Assembly (NCBI GenBank): GCA_002339325.1
Contig: DDKK01000037.1
Coordinates: 492 to 27,253, forward strand
Direction of reading: 5' to 3'
Source of the DNA: Nitrospiraceae bacterium UBA2600
Lineage (GTDB): Bacteria; Nitrospirota; Thermodesulfovibrionia; Thermodesulfovibrionales; Thermodesulfovibrionaceae
Length of the DNA stretch: 26,762 nucleotides
Shown: positions 23,160 to 26,762 of the stretch, piece by piece
Layout of the letters: the number at the start of each line of letters is the position of its first letter
Position numbering within the stretch: position 1 is the stretch's first letter
The notes under the pieces: generated by a model
The model's database searches: none
Seen by the model: only the letters and a program-made list of their open reading frames with translations
What the model was told of the DNA's origin: nothing
Made by a program: the position numbers and the translations under genes

Positions 23160-23694
23160 TACTTAAACGAATGATTACGTATTGTATGAGGGAGATAACT
23201 GAAAGAAATCCCACAAAATAATAGCCATACATAGGCATTGGTGGGACTGGAAAATTTAAGGCAAGAAGGACATAACCGAATATTATAACCTGCGAAGCAT
23301 TGCTTATTTTACCTAATGCTGTCGGCCTGCTTATTCTTTTTCTTGTGAGATAAAGCTCAAGCCATCCTAAAACAACCAATAAATCTCTCGTTAAGACAAG
23401 AATAATAAACCATCTTGGAACAAGTTCATTCATATAGAAGCTCAACATCACGCTTATAAGAAGAAGTTTGTCTGCAAGGGGGTCAAGAAAAATTCCCAAG
23501 CGTGATATTTGTTTAAATTTCCTCGCTATTATTCCGTCGAGGCAGTCTGTTAATCCAGCAAAGATTAAAATCTTCAAGGCCATTGAGTAATCTTTTGAAT
23601 TCATTGCAAAAATAAAAAAGGGAACAACGATTATCCTTAAAGTAGTAAGAAAGTTTGGCAACGTCATAACTCTGTCACTAACTGTATTCATCAT
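23152..23694 (-). CDS. pgsA: CDP-diacylglycerol-glycerol-3-phosphate 3-phosphatidyltransferase
   Basis: PgsA makes phosphatidylglycerol phosphate at the inner membrane. The 180 residues show the CDP-alcohol phosphotransferase motif with Asp50, Asp53, Gly54, Ala57, Arg58, Gly67, Asp71 and Asp75 in DCLDGIIARKFKQ and SRLGIFLDPLADKLL, plus about five membrane segments. TLPNFLTTLRI near the N-terminus is typical for PgsA, so the start may be the ATG at codon 10 (23667) rather than the tandem ATGs at 23689-23694; neither has a ribosome site. The gene starts nine bases after the TPR gene and overlaps the DUF512 gene. Confidence 0.93.
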   Translation of the reverse strand: MMNTVSDRVMTLPNFLTTLRIIVVPFFIFAMNSKDYSMALKILIFAGLTDCLDGIIARKFKQISRLGIFLDPLADKLLLISVMLSFYMNELVPRWFIILVLTRDLLVVLGWLELYLTRKRISRPTALGKISNASQVIIFGYVLLALNFPVPPMPMYGYYFVGFLSVISLIQYVIIRLSNE

Positions 23695-23703
23695 AATTTT
23701 TGT

Positions 23704-24738
23704 CTAAGGTATGTTATATGGAATTGGTAATAAACCATCGATAAATTTTTCAGCATATTTTTTCTCCAATGAGAAGTCAAACCGCTCGCATATTTTAAGG
23801 GCTTCATGAAAGTAAATCTTAGAGAGCTGTTTTCGTTTTTTAAGATACATAATCATTCCCTTCAACAATTTGCAATAGGCTTTTCCCCTAAGGTCGCTGC
23901 ATTTTTGAAAATTTCTCTCCGCTTTCTTTATGTAGTCTTCAGCCATTTGAAACATAATATTGTTAGAGTTTTCAGCCTGAAGAATTTTTACCATTGCCAT
24001 ACTCCAAAGGGTATAGGATGAACTCACTATGTCTCCAATTTCATCGTATAGCTTTAGGGCTTTATTAAAACTTTTTTCTCCTTCTTTAAGATTTCGAACC
24101 ATTCTGTAGGCATTTCCTATGCCGCAAAAGGAATAGGCCAGGCCAAATTTATCACCGATTTTTTTAAATATTTCATTGGCCTTTTTATAGTAATCCATAG
24201 ATTTAGCAAAGTCTCCATAAATCCTCCAACTACCTCCGAGTCCGCAAAAAGTATAACCGATTGCTTTTTCATCTTTAAGTCTCTTAAACATTAGCAAAGC
24301 TTTATTAAAAGAATCAATTGATTTTTTCGCTCTGCCGCCAAATCTCCATGACACACCCTCAGCCCAAAAGGTAAAAGCTATGCCTTTTCTGTCTCTTATG
24401 TTTTCATATATTTTACGGGCTTCTCTTACCATCTTCAATGCCTCTTTCCAATGTCCCGTTGCTTTTTTTGATAAGGCAATGCCAACAACTGCATCTGCAT
24501 ATGAAAGCCAATCTTCCAGAGCCGTTGCAAGCTCTAAAGCTTCGGAGTAGAAGTGTTCAGATTTTTTAAACTGTCCTCTAATTCTTAAGAGGTCTCCTAT
24601 GGCAATTAAACAGTCCAGAATCAAGGAGGGATTACTCTTCTTAAGTGAAGCTTTATATATTTTCTTCCAAAGGGAGAGAGATTCTCTAAAATTGCCTATT
24701 TCTCTTAGCTTTTCTGCTTTTTCTATGATTTCTTTCAT
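23704..24738 (-). CDS. Tetratricopeptide-repeat protein
   Basis: The 344 residues are almost all TPR helices with a repeat of about 40 residues, as in LGN/Rapsyn-type TPRs. Clear units are DWLSYADAVVGIALSKKATG, DRKGIAFTFWAEGVSWRFGG, DEKAIGYTFCGLGGSWRIYG, DKFGLAYSFCGIGNAYRMVR and DIVSSSYTLWSMAMVKILQA, each followed by a helix with a KA(L/N)-x-(M/I)(F/Y)-x-x-(I/L) pattern. There is no signal peptide, membrane anchor or enzymatic domain, so it is probably a cytoplasmic scaffold. Its ATG overlaps the rpe stop (ATGA). The partner is unknown. A sensor role with a missing output domain cannot be excluded. Confidence 0.88.
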   Translation of the reverse strand: MKEIIEKAEKLREIGNFRESLSLWKKIYKASLKKSNPSLILDCLIAIGDLLRIRGQFKKSEHFYSEALELATALEDWLSYADAVVGIALSKKATGHWKEALKMVREARKIYENIRDRKGIAFTFWAEGVSWRFGGRAKKSIDSFNKALLMFKRLKDEKAIGYTFCGLGGSWRIYGDFAKSMDYYKKANEIFKKIGDKFGLAYSFCGIGNAYRMVRNLKEGEKSFNKALKLYDEIGDIVSSSYTLWSMAMVKILQAENSNNIMFQMAEDYIKKAERNFQKCSDLRGKAYCKLLKGMIMYLKKRKQLSKIYFHEALKICERFDFSLEKKYAEKFIDGLLPIPYNIP

Positions 24739-25388
24739 TTGAGTTCTCTTCTTAGTTCTTTTACAAATTTTCTGTAGTCTTTCTGTCCGAAAAATTCAGA
24801 CCCCATGACAAGAATATCAGCACCGGCCTGAGAAATATCCCGGGCATTATCAATTTTCACTCCTCCGTCAACTTCAATTAGGGTCTTAAGTTTTTTTGAT
24901 TGAATCAATTTCCTACTCCTTTTAATCTTATCAAGACAGAAGGGTATAAATTTCTGCCCGCCAAAACCGGGATTGACACTCATTATAAGAAGAAGGTCTA
25001 TGTCAGCAACTATCTCCTCTAAAGCATTCAAAGGAGTTGCTGGATTGAGGGAAACTCCTGCTTTTACACCCTTTTCTTTAATCTGCCAGACTATTCGGTG
25101 AAGATGCGTAGATGCTTCTACATGAACGGTAATATAGTCAGCGCCTGCTTTTATAAAGTTTTCAACATATCTTTCTGGATTGACAATCATTAAATGGACA
25201 TCAAGAGGAAGCTTTGTAACCTTTCTTATAGACTCTATCACCACAGGCCCGATTGTTATATTAGGAACAAAAACTCCGTCCATTACGTCAATATGAATCA
25301 CATCCGCACCTGCCTCCTCTGCTAAAGCAATCTCTTCGGCAAGCCTTGAGAAATCAGCAGAAAGTATGGATGGGGCTATTAGGGTCAA
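24735..25388 (-). CDS. rpe: Ribulose-phosphate 3-epimerase
   Basis: Rpe interconverts ribulose 5-phosphate and xylulose 5-phosphate in the pentose phosphate pathway. The 217-residue TIM barrel has the metal ligands His32, Asp34 (HIDVMDGVFVPN), His65 (DVHLMI) and Asp174 (IEVDGGVK), and MSVNPGFGGQKF on the phosphate side. The start is TTG at 25386-25388, strongly supported by AGGAGG eight bases upstream and by the usual MTLIAPSILSADF N-terminus. It lies two bases after the PASTA gene and overlaps the TPR gene by four. Confidence 0.97.
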   Translation of the reverse strand: MTLIAPSILSADFSRLAEEIALAEEAGADVIHIDVMDGVFVPNITIGPVVIESIRKVTKLPLDVHLMIVNPERYVENFIKAGADYITVHVEASTHLHRIVWQIKEKGVKAGVSLNPATPLNALEEIVADIDLLLIMSVNPGFGGQKFIPFCLDKIKRSRKLIQSKKLKTLIEVDGGVKIDNARDISQAGADILVMGSEFFGQKDYRKFVKELRRELK

Positions 25389-25390
25389 TT

Positions 25391-25879
25391 TTATTCCTCC
25401 TTTTTACCTGAGCTTACTATTAATCGAACTGACTTTCCACCTTCCTGTGGCTCTGGTCTCTGGGCAATAACTGTTTTTTCTTCGTGTTTTGAACTTACAT
25501 AGATAATTTTCTCAACGGGAATACCTTTACTGGTTAAAAGCTTTTCTGCTTCGTCCAGCTGCATGCCTGTTACATCGGGTAGCACTGAGAATTTTAAGCC
25601 TTTGCTCACTATCACTCCTACTTCCCTTCCTTTCTTGACCTTTGTCTGTGGAGGAGGGTCTTGTCTGCATATTGTGCCTGACTGCATCTCTGAATATTCC
25701 TCTCCGTCAATTCTTATGTAAAGACCCCTTTCCTTTAAAATCTGATTTGCCTGAACTATGTCTTTACCCATTAAATCAGGAGTCTCTGTTTTTCCTGAAG
25801 ATACGAAAACTGTAAGTGAAAGATATCCTGTAATAAAGCCTCCGATAATAGCCAAAAGTATGTAAAAAATTTTTCTCAT
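25391..25879 (-). CDS. Membrane-anchored protein with two PASTA domains, no kinase
   Basis: The 162 residues consist of one N-terminal membrane segment (about 4-27) and two PASTA domains (about 33-95 and 97-160). The PASTA pattern is clear: PDLMGKDIVQANQILKERGLYI...QDPPPQTKVKKGREVGVIVSKG, then PDVTGMQLDEAEKLLTSKGIPV...QRPEPQEGGKSVRLIVSSG. PASTA domains usually sit on PrkC/PknB kinases or penicillin-binding proteins and bind peptidoglycan fragments. Neither enzyme is attached here, so it may be a cell-wall-binding or sensing subunit. It overlaps the rsmB stop (ATGA) and precedes rpe by two bases. Confidence 0.87.
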   Translation of the reverse strand: MRKIFYILLAIIGGFITGYLSLTVFVSSGKTETPDLMGKDIVQANQILKERGLYIRIDGEEYSEMQSGTICRQDPPPQTKVKKGREVGVIVSKGLKFSVLPDVTGMQLDEAEKLLTSKGIPVEKIIYVSSKHEEKTVIAQRPEPQEGGKSVRLIVSSGKKEE

Positions 25880-26762
25880 TCTCTCCTTAGAAGTTTGGCA
25901 ATAAAGAAACCATCCATACCGTCAAGATGTGGAAAGGTTCGCAATATTTTTATACTACTAAATTCTGGGCGTTTCTGTAAAAAGCTATCTACAACTTCCT
26001 CTCCCTCTTCCTTTTCCGTTGAGCATACTGAGTATATGAGAATACCTTGAGGTGAGACAAAAGAGGATACCTTTTCTATCATAAGCTTCTGTGTTTCGGC
26101 AAGCCTCTTTATTTCGCTCTCCTCTAACCTGTATCTAACATCGGGATTTCTTCTTATAACTCCTAAAGACGAACAGGGAGCATCAAGAAGGACTCTATCA
26201 AAGGTTGCCTTTGTCTGAAACTCTAAAACATCGACAAGCTTTGTTTGAATCTCTACATTAGGTATAAATCTCTTTATCCGCTTTAAATTGTTATGGAGTA
26301 GTTTCATTCTAATTCTGCTGTTTTCAAGGCAGAGTATTTTACCTTTTTTCATGAGAGCTGCCGTTAGTATGGTTTTTCCGCCAGGGCTTGAGCAAGTATC
26401 AAGAACTGTTGCTCCTTCAAAAGGTTCAAGATAGAAACATACGAGCTGACTTGCCTCATCCTGAACTACCCAAAAAAATGGTGCTTCTGTTAGAGTTTTT
26501 CTTATATCATATCCTTGCCCTTCTATAATTAAGCCTGCCGGTGAGTGTTTGGTTGGTCTGCTTTTAAAACCTTTCTTTTGAAAATACTCTGCAATTTCTT
26601 CTCTTTCCTCTGGTTTAACGGCAATGCTTATTGGAGCCTTTTCATTATTTGCCTTTAGAAGTTCTACCAACTCTTCTTGTGAAAATCTGTTTGACCACCT
26701 TTTTATAAGCCATTCAGGGTGGGAGAAGGCAATTGATAGATTTGGAGGTATCTTTTTTGCCC
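25876..26762 (-). CDS. rsmB: 16S rRNA (cytosine-967-C5)-methyltransferase RsmB, N-terminal part outside the window
   Basis: RsmB/Sun methylates C967 of 16S rRNA using SAM. The frame stays open to the right edge and reads ...SIAFSHPEWLIKRW just inside it, a typical RsmB block, so an internal TTG at 26668-26670 is not the real start; the NusB-like N-terminal domain lies outside. Visible are the SAM motif VLDTCSSPGGKT, the cysteine motifs LLDAPCSSLGVIRRNPDVR and YSVCSTEKEEGEEVV (the second supplies the nucleophile in this family), and the C-terminal FPHLDGMDGFFIAKL. It is the first visible gene of the right-hand minus-strand run. Confidence 0.95.
   Translation of the reverse strand, partial: AKKIPPNLSIAFSHPEWLIKRWSNRFSQEELVELLKANNEKAPISIAVKPEEREEIAEYFQKKGFKSRPTKHSPAGLIIEGQGYDIRKTLTEAPFFWVVQDEASQLVCFYLEPFEGATVLDTCSSPGGKTILTAALMKKGKILCLENSRIRMKLLHNNLKRIKRFIPNVEIQTKLVDVLEFQTKATFDRVLLDAPCSSLGVIRRNPDVRYRLEESEIKRLAETQKLMIEKVSSFVSPQGILIYSVCSTEKEEGEEVVDSFLQKRPEFSSIKILRTFPHLDGMDGFFIAKLLRRE

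Noticed and set aside
26671..26762. The rsmB gene starting at the TTG at 26668-26670
   Set aside because: The frame stays open to the window edge and the upstream residues (HPEWLIKRW) are a typical RsmB block, so the gene is cut by the edge.
1..26762. Mobile elements, CRISPR arrays, toxin-antitoxin or defence genes
   Set aside because: No transposase, integrase, regularly spaced repeats or defence family is visible. All frames of good quality are housekeeping or unknown single proteins.
1..26762. A selenoprotein with an in-frame TGA in this window
   Set aside because: All genes with recognisable families end at their normal lengths. I found no gene whose family domain continues past a TGA.

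Overview
The window is 26.8 kb of AT-rich, very tightly packed bacterial chromosome. Almost every gene is a conserved housekeeping or biosynthetic gene. I see no transposon, prophage, CRISPR array or plasmid feature, and no stretch longer than 300 bases lacks a gene. An envelope with TonB and a BamE/OmlA-like lipoprotein points to a Gram-negative (diderm) cell. SelA points to selenocysteine use. The low GC, the gene order and the mix of families would fit an anaerobic, possibly thermophilic, Nitrospirota (Thermodesulfovibrio-like) or related lineage. That placement is inference only.

Layout, left to right. (1) 1-262, minus strand: tRNA-Thr, tRNA-Tyr and a cut tRNA-Gly, in the order that often precedes tuf. 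(2) 369-2385, plus strand: a three-gene unit of a CBS-pair protein, a DUF47/PhoU-like protein and a PiT permease, probably a regulated phosphate importer. Its promoter and the tRNA promoter share one -35 element. (3) 2363-12831, minus strand: an 11-gene run read as pdxJ, xseA, xseB, trmJ, recA, recX, BamE-like lipoprotein, alaS, selA, dgt, acpS. Most neighbours touch or overlap; recA has its own extended -10 promoter with a perfect dyad over the predicted start site. (4) 12975-17970, plus strand: trpE, trpG, trpD, an unrecognised 202-residue protein, then hisD. (5) 17961-18576, minus strand: cutA and a small cysteine-rich protein. (6) 18675-21873, plus strand: a promoter, two leader hairpins (the second a textbook intrinsic terminator), tonB, a YhcC-type radical SAM protein and a YifB/ComM-type AAA+ protein. 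(7) 21870 to the right edge, minus strand: rsmB (cut by the edge), a membrane-anchored PASTA protein, rpe, a TPR protein, pgsA and a PDZ/radical-SAM/DUF512 protein.

The genes cover DNA repair (recA, recX, xseAB), translation (tRNAs, alaS, trmJ, rsmB, selA), nucleotide pools (dgt), lipid synthesis (acpS, pgsA), cofactor and amino-acid synthesis (pdxJ, trp, hisD), and envelope functions (tonB, lipoprotein, PASTA). All three convergent gene pairs overlap at their stop codons with no visible terminator between them.

I do not see a clearly new multi-gene system. The best leads are the non-canonical palindrome at the recA promoter (candidate SOS operator), the short tonB leader with a terminator (candidate attenuator or small RNA), the kinase-less PASTA protein in the place a PASTA kinase holds in Bacillus, the two unrecognised proteins at 16036-16644 and 17961-18266, and several starts that look leaderless.
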